Of a stretch of DNA of 64,000 nucleotides, positions 25,657-34,110 are shown in pieces. The stretch is from assembly GCF_014841125.1 (NCBI RefSeq), contig NZ_JACYTQ010000006.1, positions 186,001 to 250,000 on the forward strand, read 5' to 3'. Position numbers and translations under genes: made by a program. The stretch's first letter is position 1; every line of letters begins with the position of its first letter. The notes below the pieces were generated by a model. The model ran no database searches. It had not been told where the DNA came from and saw nothing but the letters and a program-made list of their open reading frames with translations. Source of the stretch: Echinicola arenosa (lineage in GTDB: Bacteria > Bacteroidota > Bacteroidia > Cytophagales > Cyclobacteriaceae).

Positions 25657-25689
25657 TTTCGTTTAATTTGATGTGTATATGAAACGAAA
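25657..25689. repeat. Inverted repeat TTTCGTTT-N17-AAACGAAA
   Basis: Perfect 8-bp arms at 25657-25664 and 25682-25689. Located 120 bases before agaS, it could be an operator for a dimeric regulator of the sugar cluster (inference). Confidence 0.45.
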
Positions 25690-25696
25690 GAGTTTA

Positions 25697-25734
25697 CTGG
25701 TGATTTATAAAGTGTTACAAGTTTCAATCACCAG
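25697..25734. repeat. Inverted repeat CTGGTGATT-N20-AATCACCAG
   Basis: Perfect 9-bp arms at 25697-25705 and 25726-25734, ending 74 bases before the agaS start. It can be an operator or a leader hairpin; no T-run follows, so it is not a terminator. Confidence 0.5.
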
Positions 25735-25808
25735 ATAAAATCAGTATCGAGGATTAAGGAGGAGGCGAGAGTAAAAAAATAAAAAGTGACTTTACCATAA
25801 ACAAAGAT

Positions 25809-26978
25809 ATGATACAAACGACTTATTTGACTTTGGATGCCGAAAAGGCAGAAGAGATGGGGGCGTTTCACACAGCCAAGGAGATTTCTGGACAGCCGGA
25901 ACTTTGGGTGAATGTTTTTGATCAGATTTCTCAAATGCAGGAAGAGATCAAGGCCTTCTTGCAGCCAATTTTTGAAAAAGGCAATGCTAGAATTATCCTT
26001 ACGGGAGCAGGTTCTTCTGCATTTATTGGAGAGTCTGCACAAGGAGTGGTTCAGCAAAAGACGGGTTTGCTTACGCAAGCTCTTGCGACTACTGACTTAG
26101 TGACCCATCCAGAGTTATTTTTTATTAAAGAGGTTCCGACTGTTTTGGTTTCATTTGCTAGGTCTGGGAATAGTCCTGAAAGTGTAGAAGCAGTAAGGTT
26201 GGCAGATAAGCATTGTTCGGATATTTATCATTTGATCATTACTTGTAATGCAGAAGGTAAGTTAGCGGCATATGCGGATGACTGTGAGGGCAATTGTTTT
26301 TCAATCGTTCTTCCAGAGGCGTCCAATGACAATAGTTTGGCCATGACTGGAAGCTTTACTTCCATGTTGCTGACCATTTTACTAGTGGCCGGAATCAATG
26401 AGATAGATGCATTACAAATTGCATTTAATGCTTCTGTAGAGACTGCCAATGATATTTTGAGAAATAAGCTTTCTGAGTTTGAGGCTGTGGCGAAACGTGA
26501 TTTTAAGCGTGTGATTTTCCTTGGTTCAGGTCCTATGCTTGGTATTTCGAGAGAATGCCACTTGAAACTTCAGGAGTTGACAGATGGTCAGGTGGTTTGT
26601 AAACACGACTCGTTCTTAGGGTTCAGGCATGGGCCTAGAGCTGTAGCGAATGAAGATTCTATCGTGGTCTACCTGTTTTCAAAAGATGCCCATGTAGCTC
26701 AATATGAAAAGGATTTGGCAGATAGCATCGGACAAGATAAGCGAGATATAAAGACAATTAGTTTTGCGGCCAATGCTACTGAAGGCTTCAATTCTATCAT
26801 GGACATCAAAGTTGCCGGAGGCCAAGGTCAAGATGTTTTCAATGTTTTGCCTGCCACTATGGTTGGCCAACTCTTAGGTTTCTATAAATGCCTGGAGTTA
26901 GGGCTTAAGCCAGACAATCCTTCCGTGAGTGGAGCGATTAGCCGGGTAGTTCAAGGTGTGATAATTTACGAAAAGTAA
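25809..26978 (+). CDS. agaS: AgaS family sugar isomerase/deaminase (SIS domains)
   Basis: Tandem SIS-domain protein of 389 residues, most like AgaS, which deaminates and isomerises galactosamine-6-phosphate to tagatose-6-phosphate. Domain 1 (about 40-190) has ILTGAGSSAFIGE and SFARSGNSPESVEAV; domain 2 (about 210-370) has FLGSGPMLGISRECHLKLQEL and FLGFRHGPRAV, the AgaS/GlmS-type substrate loop. It heads a run of closely spaced genes (kinase 8 bases later, then kinase, aldolase, amidohydrolase), which fits catabolism of an amino sugar. The assignment rests on family plus neighbours. Confidence 0.88.
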   Translation: MIQTTYLTLDAEKAEEMGAFHTAKEISGQPELWVNVFDQISQMQEEIKAFLQPIFEKGNARIILTGAGSSAFIGESAQGVVQQKTGLLTQALATTDLVTHPELFFIKEVPTVLVSFARSGNSPESVEAVRLADKHCSDIYHLIITCNAEGKLAAYADDCEGNCFSIVLPEASNDNSLAMTGSFTSMLLTILLVAGINEIDALQIAFNASVETANDILRNKLSEFEAVAKRDFKRVIFLGSGPMLGISRECHLKLQELTDGQVVCKHDSFLGFRHGPRAVANEDSIVVYLFSKDAHVAQYEKDLADSIGQDKRDIKTISFAANATEGFNSIMDIKVAGGQGQDVFNVLPATMVGQLLGFYKCLELGLKPDNPSVSGAISRVVQGVIIYEK

Positions 26979-26986
26979 TAGGATAA

Positions 26987-27910
26987 ATGATTCTTACAGT
27001 TTGCCCCAATCCTTCTATAGACACTTATGCGTGGCTACCCTCTTTCGAAAGAGGAGTAGCCAATCGCATTGCAAAGCAGCAGGAATTCCCTGGAGGTAAA
27101 GGGGTGCACGTAGCTATGGCGCTTAGGGAGATGGGGCAGGATACAGGTTTGTTAGGTAATTGGGCTGGTCATTCAGGTCAATGGATCAAGGAAGCCTGTA
27201 AGGACTTGGGTATCCCCTGTTTTGGTCCAGAGCTAAATGGAGCAAACAGAAAGTGTTACACCTTTTTGTCTGCTGGTTCAGACTTGAATCATACAGAGTT
27301 ACTGGAGCCAGGACCAGCTATGGCTGAAGAGAGCTATGAAGAAATGTTACAGACATTTAAGCTAAATTTGGAAAATGCCAGTTTAGCTGTTTTGTCTGGT
27401 TCTTGGCCTAAACAATCTCCTGATACTGCTTATAGTGATCTCATAGACATTGCGAAGCAACAACAAAAGAAAGTAATTCTGGATTGCTCTGGTGTCATGC
27501 TGGAAAAAGCTTTGGATAAGGGATTTTTTGGCCTGCACCTCAACGAGCACGAAGCTAAAGCAATTTGTCAGACAGAGGATCCTTTGGAAGCTATCCAACA
27601 GCTAAGTAAAAAAGTGGATTTGGTAGCTTTGACCAGAGGTAAGGAAGGACTTTTTTTGGGATATCTCGGTAAAGTTATTCATGCTAATGTTACCATTGAC
27701 AAGGTGGTGAGTACTGTTGGGAGTGGAGATTGTTTGACAGCAGGTATTGCCTTGGGTGTGTATAGAGGACTTTCCGTGGAAGAAATAGCGGGCTATGGAG
27801 TAGCTTTTGGTGCAGCCAATTGTTTAAGAGAGGATTTGGGGATGTTATATCAGTCTGATGTGGAGCGATTGCTTACTCAGGTTAAGATTAAAGAACTAAA
27901 CTATGTATAA
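26987..27910 (+). CDS. PfkB kinase, 1-phosphofructokinase/tagatose-6-phosphate kinase type
   Basis: Ribokinase-fold kinase of 307 residues in the LacC/FruK branch. The N-terminus ILTVCPNPSIDTY and the FPGGKGVHVAMAL segment are typical of that branch; the C-terminal anion hole/catalytic motif reads STVGSGDCLTAGI, with the catalytic Asp of GSGD. In this context the likely reaction is tagatose-6-phosphate to tagatose-1,6-bisphosphate, feeding the aldolase two genes on. Its last 8 bases overlap the next kinase gene. Fructose-1-phosphate kinase is the main alternative. Confidence 0.85.
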   Translation: MILTVCPNPSIDTYAWLPSFERGVANRIAKQQEFPGGKGVHVAMALREMGQDTGLLGNWAGHSGQWIKEACKDLGIPCFGPELNGANRKCYTFLSAGSDLNHTELLEPGPAMAEESYEEMLQTFKLNLENASLAVLSGSWPKQSPDTAYSDLIDIAKQQQKKVILDCSGVMLEKALDKGFFGLHLNEHEAKAICQTEDPLEAIQQLSKKVDLVALTRGKEGLFLGYLGKVIHANVTIDKVVSTVGSGDCLTAGIALGVYRGLSVEEIAGYGVAFGAANCLREDLGMLYQSDVERLLTQVKIKELNYV

Positions 27911-28847
27911 AAAGGATCTATTTGTTGTTGGAGAACTAAATATTGATCTTATACTCAATCAAATTCAAGGGTTTCCTGAGATGGGTGAAGAAAAGGTTGC
28001 AGGGAAGATGGATGTGACCTTAGGTAGTTCTTCAGCCATTTTTGCTTCTAATATTGCAACGCTGGGGGTAGGGACTGCCTTTTGTGGAAAAGTAGGTAAA
28101 GATGACTTTGGCCAATTGGTATGTAACACCCTTCAGTCAAAACAGGTAGATACTACATTTATCTCTAGTGATGAGGAGTTGAAAACAGGTCTGACCGTCG
28201 TGATGAACTATGATCAGGATCGTGCCAATGTGACTTATTGCGGGGCTATGGAAGCTTTGACCATTGATGATATTCCTTGGGAACAGGTAAGTGCGTACCG
28301 ACATTTTCATTTGTCCAATTACTTTTTACAAAAAGGAATCCAGCAAGATATTACCGAAATATTCAAAAAGGCGAAGGAAGCAGGGTTGACCACTTCTTTG
28401 GACTTACAGGTTGATCCTGATAATAAGTGGGATTTTGATTATCAATCCTGCCTTCCCTATGTGGATATTTTTCTTCCGAATGAGTCCGAGTTACTTTCTC
28501 TGACCGGAAAGGAAACAATCGAAGCTGGACTGGAAACTTTAAAGGCACATGCGAATATTGTCGCACTCAAGATGGGAATCAAAGGCGGTTTGGTATATCA
28601 CCAAGGAGAGATCATCAAGGCAGAACCATTTATAAACAATCAATTTATTGATGCCATTGGAGCGGGTGATAGCTTTAATGCAGGTTTTATTTACAAGTTT
28701 TTGCAAGGTGCAAAATGGGAAGAGTGTCTCAGTTTTGGCAACCTTACTGGAGCATTGAACACAACAGCAGCTGGAGGAACGGGGGCCTTTGAATCTCTAG
28801 ATGGAGTGAGGGAGAGAGCAAAAACGATTTTAGATCAAGAAATATAA
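27903..28847 (+). CDS. PfkB family carbohydrate kinase (ribokinase-like)
   Basis: Second ribokinase-fold kinase, 314 residues, from a different branch (VVGELNIDLIL start, GSSSAIFASNIATLG sugar-binding segment, and DAIGAGDSFNAGF catalytic motif with Asp). It is translationally coupled to the LacC-like gene. Two PfkB kinases side by side need two substrates; since no PTS is present, this one could phosphorylate the free amino sugar (for example N-acetylgalactosamine at C6), but fructose, adenosine or 2-keto-gluconate kinases share the fold. Substrate unresolved. Confidence 0.82.
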   Translation: MYKKDLFVVGELNIDLILNQIQGFPEMGEEKVAGKMDVTLGSSSAIFASNIATLGVGTAFCGKVGKDDFGQLVCNTLQSKQVDTTFISSDEELKTGLTVVMNYDQDRANVTYCGAMEALTIDDIPWEQVSAYRHFHLSNYFLQKGIQQDITEIFKKAKEAGLTTSLDLQVDPDNKWDFDYQSCLPYVDIFLPNESELLSLTGKETIEAGLETLKAHANIVALKMGIKGGLVYHQGEIIKAEPFINNQFIDAIGAGDSFNAGFIYKFLQGAKWEECLSFGNLTGALNTTAAGGTGAFESLDGVRERAKTILDQEI

Positions 28848-28855
28848 TCATTGTC

Positions 28856-29680
28856 ATGAAAATCAAAGATAAGTTAAGAGAATTTACGAGTCAGAAGCGT
28901 GGCTTGTTGGCTACCAACTTTTACAACCTGGAGACCTTGCAAGGGGTTTTAAAGGCAGCGTCAGCATTAAACGAACCTATTATCCTTCAGCTAACCAAGA
29001 GTTCTATAGATTATATGGGATTGAATACGGCTGTTGCTATGGGTAGGGCAGCATTGGAGGAGTATGGTGTTGAAGGTTGGATTCATTTGGATCATGGAGG
29101 AAGTGTGGAACTGGCTCAGGCTTGCCTGGATGCAGGTTTTGATTCGGTGATGATAGATGGCAGTGAGTTGCCTTTTGAGGAAAATGTAAAAATCACCCAA
29201 GAAGTAGTGAAGAGGGCCCATAAGTATGGTGCACACGTTGAGGCAGAGCTAGGTTTTGTTGCAAAGCTTGGTCAGTCACACGAGCATCAGGGTTTTACTA
29301 CACCAGAGGAAGCAAAGACCTTTGTGGAGGAAACAGGAGTAGATGCCTTGGCGATTTCTATTGGAACAGCCCATGGCTTTTACAAAGAAGAGCCTAAATT
29401 GCGCTTTGATTTATTGAGCAGTATTGCTGAAGTCACTCCGGCCACTTTGGTGCTTCATGGTAGTTCTGGTGTGCCAGAAGAGCAGTTGAGAGAGGCGATT
29501 TCAAGAGGGATTTGTAAAGTGAACTTAGCTACTGAAATTAAAAATATCTTCATGAAGACCTTGCAGCAATTGCTGAAGGAAAATGAAGAGATTGATTTGA
29601 GAAAAGTCTTTCCTAAGGCTACCCAACAAGTAATTGACTTGGTAAGCTATAAGTTGGACATTATGAAAAATAATAAGTAA
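28856..29680 (+). CDS. Class II fructose/tagatose-bisphosphate aldolase
   Basis: Zn-dependent aldolase splitting ketose-1,6-bisphosphate into dihydroxyacetone phosphate and glyceraldehyde-3-phosphate. The 274 residues have IHLDHGG (catalytic Asp, Zn-His, about 75-81), HVEAELGFVA (about 123-132), SIGTAHGFYK (Zn-His) and VLHGSSGVPEE (Zn-His). Position after agaS and a LacC-like kinase favours a GatY/KbaY-like tagatose role, but sequence alone does not separate it from FbaA. Its stop is followed immediately by the amidohydrolase start. Confidence 0.87.
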   Translation: MKIKDKLREFTSQKRGLLATNFYNLETLQGVLKAASALNEPIILQLTKSSIDYMGLNTAVAMGRAALEEYGVEGWIHLDHGGSVELAQACLDAGFDSVMIDGSELPFEENVKITQEVVKRAHKYGAHVEAELGFVAKLGQSHEHQGFTTPEEAKTFVEETGVDALAISIGTAHGFYKEEPKLRFDLLSSIAEVTPATLVLHGSSGVPEEQLREAISRGICKVNLATEIKNIFMKTLQQLLKENEEIDLRKVFPKATQQVIDLVSYKLDIMKNNK

Positions 29681-30661
29681 ATGATTCGCCCATTAATAGA
29701 CGCACATGTTCATTTAAATACTAATTCCATTGGCAAAATGGAAAAGGCGCTAGAGCATGGGGTTTCATTTCTATCCATCAATACTGATATCCCTTTTTTC
29801 GATTCGATTGTTGATCAGGAGAAAGTCCTTAAGGAATTGGATCAAAAATATCCAGGCAAAATCAGGTATATCACTTCCTTTTCAGCTGATGGCTGGGGAG
29901 AGCCCGGTTGGGCTGAAAAAGCCATCCAAGAGATAGAAAGAGGTTTGGCAAACGGTGCTGTTGGTGTTAAAATTTGGAAGAACATCGGAATGGACCTTCA
30001 GGATAAGGATGGTAGATTTATCATGATTGATGATGAAAGTCTCAGTCCAATTTTCAGGTATCTTGAAGACAACAATATTTTGTTGATAGGACATCAAGGA
30101 GAACCAAAAAATTGTTGGTTGCCACTGGAGGAAATGACGGTGGACTCTGATCGTAACTACTTTTCAGGACATCCAGAATACCATATGTACCTTCATCCAG
30201 AATGTCCATCCTACGAAGCTCAAATGGAAGCCAGGGATAGAATCCTGGAGAGATACCCTAAGCTTCAGTTTGTAGGGTTGCACCTGTTGAGTATGGAATG
30301 GAGTATTGATGAAGTGGCCAAACGTCTGGATAAATACCCAAATCTGATCACAGACCTTGCAGAGCGTATTTGTCATTTACAGTTACAGGCCAAGGATAGA
30401 TGGGAAGATGTGCGGGATTTTATGATCAAGTACCAAGATAAAATCATCTATGGGACAGATGTGATCGATGATGGATCTTTTGGGAATGATGAGTTGGCCC
30501 AAAGGTTTGAGCACTTATGGAAATTCCACTGGGAATTCTTTGCAACAGACAAAGAATTGGAGGCCCCAGAGTTTTCGGGCAAATTCAAAGGTCTCAACTT
30601 ACCTGAAGAGGTGCTTCAAAAAGTATTCTACTCCAATGCTGCAAAGGTGTATGGTTTCTAA
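29681..30661 (+). CDS. Amidohydrolase-family TIM-barrel protein
   Basis: 326-residue metal-dependent hydrolase, closest in layout to the amidohydrolase-2 group. Visible metal-site candidates are DAHVHLN (His9, His11), GVKIWKN (Lys about 98-100), LIGHQGE (His), VGLHLL (His) and YGTDVID (Asp). It directly abuts the aldolase gene, so it is part of the sugar operon. No NagA-type deacetylase is present, so this protein could take the deacetylation step in N-acetylgalactosamine breakdown; it could equally be a lactonase or decarboxylase. The function is inference. Confidence 0.75.
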   Translation: MIRPLIDAHVHLNTNSIGKMEKALEHGVSFLSINTDIPFFDSIVDQEKVLKELDQKYPGKIRYITSFSADGWGEPGWAEKAIQEIERGLANGAVGVKIWKNIGMDLQDKDGRFIMIDDESLSPIFRYLEDNNILLIGHQGEPKNCWLPLEEMTVDSDRNYFSGHPEYHMYLHPECPSYEAQMEARDRILERYPKLQFVGLHLLSMEWSIDEVAKRLDKYPNLITDLAERICHLQLQAKDRWEDVRDFMIKYQDKIIYGTDVIDDGSFGNDELAQRFEHLWKFHWEFFATDKELEAPEFSGKFKGLNLPEEVLQKVFYSNAAKVYGF

Positions 30662-30687
30662 GGTTACTGAGCAATAACCTTGTTTTG
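30660..30687 (+). terminator. Weak hairpin between amidohydrolase and GH109-like gene
   Basis: AAGGTTA and TAACCTT (7 bp) around an 8-base loop, followed by GTTTTG. It begins at the amidohydrolase stop codon and may end or only slow transcription, so the GH109-like gene could be partly co-transcribed. Confidence 0.45.
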
Positions 30688-30741
30688 CCTTTGGTCATTG
30701 GATAAAAATAAAACAATAACACTAACCATAAAGTCATTATT

Positions 30742-32151
30742 ATGAGCAATAATAGAAGAGATTTTCTTAAGCTATCTGGTCTGGCCGGTATGGGGTTGGT
30801 AGGCGCTGGAATGAGTGGTTTTACTCAAGCAGAATTAGATAATGTATTAAAACAAAGTAGAAAGAAGCATGACCAACGCTTTAACATGTCAGGTTATGCA
30901 GCTCCTAAGCTGGATGTAGTTCGTGTGGGCTTTATCGGTTTGGGGATGCGTGGTCCAGGTCACGTAGAGAGAATGAGCAAAATCCAGGGTGTTGAGATCA
31001 AGGGGATTTGTGACCTTCTTCCAGAAAATGTAGATAAGGTTAAGGAAAAGCTTAAAGGTACGCCTCACAAACCAGAGACCTATTCAGGCTCTGCTTATGC
31101 CTGGAAAAAAATGGTAGATCGTGATGATCTTGACCTAATCTTTATCCTTACTCCTTGGGATTGGCACGTGCCAATGGCGGTATATGCCATGGAAGCTGGT
31201 AAACATGTGGCAATTGAAGTGCCTGCAGCGAAAACATTGGAAGAATGCTGGCAATTGGTGGAGACTTCGGAGCGCACCAAGAAGCACTGCATGATGATGG
31301 AAAATTGCTGCTATGATTTCTTCGAAATGATGACCTTAAACATGGCTAGAGATGGTTTCTTTGGTGATGTTATTCATGGGGAAGGAGCTTATTTGCATGA
31401 CCTTTTGGGATTGAATTTCAACAAAGAGGGGTATCAAGATATGTGGAGGCTAAAAGAGAATGGTACCAGGAATGGCAACTTGTATGCAACACATGGATTA
31501 GGCCCAATTTGCCAGATCATGGACATCAACAGGGGAGACCAAATGGATTATTTGACTTCTTTGTCCAGTAATGACTTTATGATGAAGAGACATGCTCAGG
31601 AATTGGCTGAAGAAGATGATTTCTTTGCTTCCTATGCCAATATGGACTTCAGAGGCAACATGAACACAACGGTGGTGAAAACCAAAAAAGGTAAATCCAT
31701 TATGATCCAGCATGATGTGACTTCTCCAAGACCATATTCTAGAATTCACTTGGTTAGTGGAACAAAGGGGATCGCTAGAAAATGGCCTAAGGAAGGAGTG
31801 GCTACTGGTCACAGATGGTTTACTGATGAGCAAATGAATGAGCTAAAAGAGAAGTATACTCCTGAAATCACCAAGAAAGTGGGTGAGATGGCCAAGAAAA
31901 TTGGTGGGCATGGAGGTATGGACTTCATGATGACTTGGAGATTAGTGGACTGCTTGAGAAATGGTTTGCCATTGGATCAGGATGTTTATGATGCAGCGCT
32001 TTGGAGTGCGATCTCTCCTTTGTCAGAATGGTCTGTTGCCAATCGAGCTACCTCTATCGATGTGCCTGATTTCACTGGTGGTGCTTGGAAAACCAATGCT
32101 CCAGTAAGCATTACATTAGAAGGTGGTGGAACTACTAAAGTAAGAGTTTAA
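30742..32151 (+). CDS. Gfo/Idh/MocA-fold protein, GH109 alpha-N-acetylgalactosaminidase-like, Tat-exported
   Basis: 469 residues. The N-terminus NNRRDFLKLSGLAGMG is a twin-arginine signal. The Rossmann domain has VGFIGLGMRGPG (about 62-73); then EVPAAKTLEECW, a GEGAYLHDLLGL stretch and ATHGLGPICQIMDINRGD (His about 250), which match the GH109 family. GH109 enzymes use tightly bound NAD+ to remove terminal alpha-N-acetylgalactosamine from glycans by transient oxidation. Tat export fits a folded, cofactor-loaded periplasmic enzyme. It lies 80 bases after the amino-sugar catabolic genes, supporting the GalNAc reading. Many related oxidoreductases have other substrates, so specificity is inferred. 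Confidence 0.8.
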   Translation: MSNNRRDFLKLSGLAGMGLVGAGMSGFTQAELDNVLKQSRKKHDQRFNMSGYAAPKLDVVRVGFIGLGMRGPGHVERMSKIQGVEIKGICDLLPENVDKVKEKLKGTPHKPETYSGSAYAWKKMVDRDDLDLIFILTPWDWHVPMAVYAMEAGKHVAIEVPAAKTLEECWQLVETSERTKKHCMMMENCCYDFFEMMTLNMARDGFFGDVIHGEGAYLHDLLGLNFNKEGYQDMWRLKENGTRNGNLYATHGLGPICQIMDINRGDQMDYLTSLSSNDFMMKRHAQELAEEDDFFASYANMDFRGNMNTTVVKTKKGKSIMIQHDVTSPRPYSRIHLVSGTKGIARKWPKEGVATGHRWFTDEQMNELKEKYTPEITKKVGEMAKKIGGHGGMDFMMTWRLVDCLRNGLPLDQDVYDAALWSAISPLSEWSVANRATSIDVPDFTGGAWKTNAPVSITLEGGGTTKVRV

Positions 32152-32172
32152 GGTTAAACAAAAATAGTCTTT

Positions 32173-32209
32173 AAAGCCTTGACCCTTACGGTCAGGGCTT
32201 TTCCTTTTC
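32173..32209 (+). terminator. Terminator after GH109-like gene
   Basis: AAGCCTTGACC and GGTCAGGGCTT form an 11-bp stem with one G-U pair and a 5-base loop, followed by TTCCTTTTC. Confidence 0.75.
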
Positions 32210-32347
32210 AGTAATAGGTCAAAAAAGGGGTCAATGATGAAAGATAACCAAGAGGTGAGTTCTGTGAGTAGGTCTTGGATATTGATCCTTTTCCAAATAT
32301 TATTTCGAAATTTTATAAAACTATTTTTTCGTTTCTTGAAGTGTGGT

Positions 32348-32355
32348 TAACTTTG
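32348..32355 (+). promoter_or_regulatory. Promoter -7 element immediately before guaA
   Basis: TAACTTTG ends three bases before the guaA ATG. If used, transcription starts at or next to the start codon, giving a leaderless mRNA. The -33 region (TTTTTTCG) is a poor match. Confidence 0.4.
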
Positions 32356-32358
32356 CGC

Positions 32359-33888
32359 ATGGCAGAACAGATACTAATCCTAGATTTTGGTTCGCAGTAT
32401 ACACAGCTTATAGCCAGAAGAGTAAGAGAACTCGATGTATATTGTGAAATCCATCCATTCAACAACATCCCGGAAATTACTTCAGACATCAAAGGTGTCA
32501 TCTTGTCGGGCAGTCCTTGTTCCGTTAGGGATGAAGGATCTCCAGATTTGGACCTTGATCAATTTCGCGGCAAATTACCTTTGTTAGGAGTTTGTTATGG
32601 CTCTCAGCTTTTGGCCCAGAAATACGGCGGAAATGTAGCCCCATCAGAAATCAGAGAATACGGAAGAGCTAATCTAAGCTTTATAGATAAACATGTTGAT
32701 TTATTTCACGAGGTGTCTCACGGCTCTCAAGTTTGGATGTCACATGGAGATACAATCAAGGATCTCCCAGAAGGATGGGATGTGATTTCAAGTACTCCTT
32801 CTGTAAAAGTTGCAGCATTTAAAGTACCTAATGAAGATACCTTTGGCATCCAGTTTCACCCTGAAGTGACCCATTCCTTAGAAGGCAAAAATCTACTGAG
32901 AAACTTCGTGGTTCAAGTTTGTGGATGTAGCCAGGATTGGACATCAGATGTGTTTATAGATGCTACTATCGCTGAACTCAAAGAGAAGTTAGGAGATGAT
33001 AAAGTCGTGATGGGCTTGTCAGGTGGAGTAGATTCTTCTGTTGCGGCTACTTTGATCCATAGGGCGATAGGTGATAACCTTACTTGTGTATTTGTGGACA
33101 ATGGATTGCTACGTAAGAACGAATATGAAGAGGTACTTGACTCTTATAAGCACCTTGGACTTAATGTGATAGGGGTTGATGCCAAGCAACGTTTTTATGA
33201 TTCCTTGGCTGGAAAGACCGACCCTGAAGATAAGCGTAAAGCAATTGGAAATACTTTTATTGAGGTGTTTGATGATGAGGCACACAAGATCCAGGGGGTA
33301 AAATGGTTAGGCCAAGGAACCATTTATCCTGATGTAATTGAGTCTGTTTCTGTAAATGGTCCTTCTGCTACGATTAAGTCACATCACAATGTAGGAGGTT
33401 TGCCAGACTTTATGAAGCTTAAAGTAGTGGAGCCATTAAATACCTTGTTTAAAGACGGTGTTAGAGAAGTTGGACGAGCTTTGCAAATCCCCGAAAATAT
33501 AATCGGAAGACATCCTTTTCCTGGACCTGGGTTAGCTATCAGGATTCTAGGAGATATTACTCCTGAAAAGGTAGCTACACTGCAAGAGGTTGATCATATT
33601 TTCATCCAAGGGTTGAAAGATGATCAACTCTATGATGAGGTTTGGCAAGCAGGTGCGATTCTATTGCCAGTACAATCTGTAGGGGTAATGGGTGATGAGA
33701 GGACTTATGAGAAAGTGGTGGCTCTTAGAGCAGTAGCTTCAGTTGATGGCATGACTGCTGATTGGGTTCATTTGCCGTATGAGTTTTTAGGGAAAATCTC
33801 TAATGAAATTATTAACAAAGTAAAAGGAGTGAACAGGGTCGTTTATGACATCAGTTCAAAACCACCTGCAACTATTGAGTGGGAATAA
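32359..33888 (+). CDS. guaA: GMP synthase (glutamine-hydrolysing)
   Basis: Converts XMP to GMP with ATP and glutamine; 509 residues, cytosolic. N-terminal class I glutamine amidotransferase with nucleophile Cys in GVCYGSQLL and the His/Glu of [12 protein letters not shown] pyrophosphatase domain with [10 protein letters not shown] (about 225-234); C-terminal dimerisation domain with [12 protein letters not shown] and the final IEWE. ATG 32359 starts directly at [16 protein letters not shown]; the frame is open for 28 more codons upstream, but these have no conserved character. A strong terminator follows. Confidence 0.97.
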   Translation: MAEQILILDFGSQYTQLIARRVRELDVYCEIHPFNNIPEITSDIKGVILSGSPCSVRDEGSPDLDLDQFRGKLPLLGVCYGSQLLAQKYGGNVAPSEIREYGRANLSFIDKHVDLFHEVSHGSQVWMSHGDTIKDLPEGWDVISSTPSVKVAAFKVPNEDTFGIQFHPEVTHSLEGKNLLRNFVVQVCGCSQDWTSDVFIDATIAELKEKLGDDKVVMGLSGGVDSSVAATLIHRAIGDNLTCVFVDNGLLRKNEYEEVLDSYKHLGLNVIGVDAKQRFYDSLAGKTDPEDKRKAIGNTFIEVFDDEAHKIQGVKWLGQGTIYPDVIESVSVNGPSATIKSHHNVGGLPDFMKLKVVEPLNTLFKDGVREVGRALQIPENIIGRHPFPGPGLAIRILGDITPEKVATLQEVDHIFIQGLKDDQLYDEVWQAGAILLPVQSVGVMGDERTYEKVVALRAVASVDGMTADWVHLPYEFLGKISNEIINKVKGVNRVVYDISSKPPATIEWE

Positions 33889-33893
33889 TAATT

Positions 33894-33922
33894 AAAGCCT
33901 GGTGTAAATCAGGCTTTTTTTG
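33894..33922 (+). terminator. Rho-independent terminator of guaA
   Basis: AAAGCCTG and CAGGCTTT flank a GTGTAAAT loop and are followed by a run of Ts. Confidence 0.9.
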
Positions 33923-34110
33923 TCTGGTTTTGTATCAAAATCAATTAAATTCGTGAACCGCCTTAGAAAGGTATAAAATTTGATTCAAAATGACAGCAGT
34001 CATTGGTGATGGCCTCACTTGGGTCCGTCAACTTAACCTTGTCTGCTATAGTTGTCGAGAGTCACGGCCTTTGCCTTGTAAGTAACCACACAGTAAGTTA
34101 ATGTTTATCC

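Larger units (their letters stand above)
25379..25808 (+). other. 430-bp AT-rich gap upstream of agaS
   Basis: No convincing gene is present; the only open frame of note (25536-25727, minus) is AT-rich and low-complexity with no family resemblance. The segment holds two inverted repeats just upstream of the agaS cluster (25657-25689 and 25697-25734). I see no perfect TAnnTTTG promoter element. Confidence 0.6.

Noticed and set aside
25536-25727. 63-codon minus-strand frame in the gap before agaS
   Set aside because: Lys/Phe-rich composition explained by A/T runs, no promoter, no family resemblance.
33923-34110. tRNA or small RNA in the more GC-rich stretch after guaA
   Set aside because: Only short hairpins such as TGACAGCAGTCA are seen; no cloverleaf, anticodon arm or T-loop signature could be assembled.
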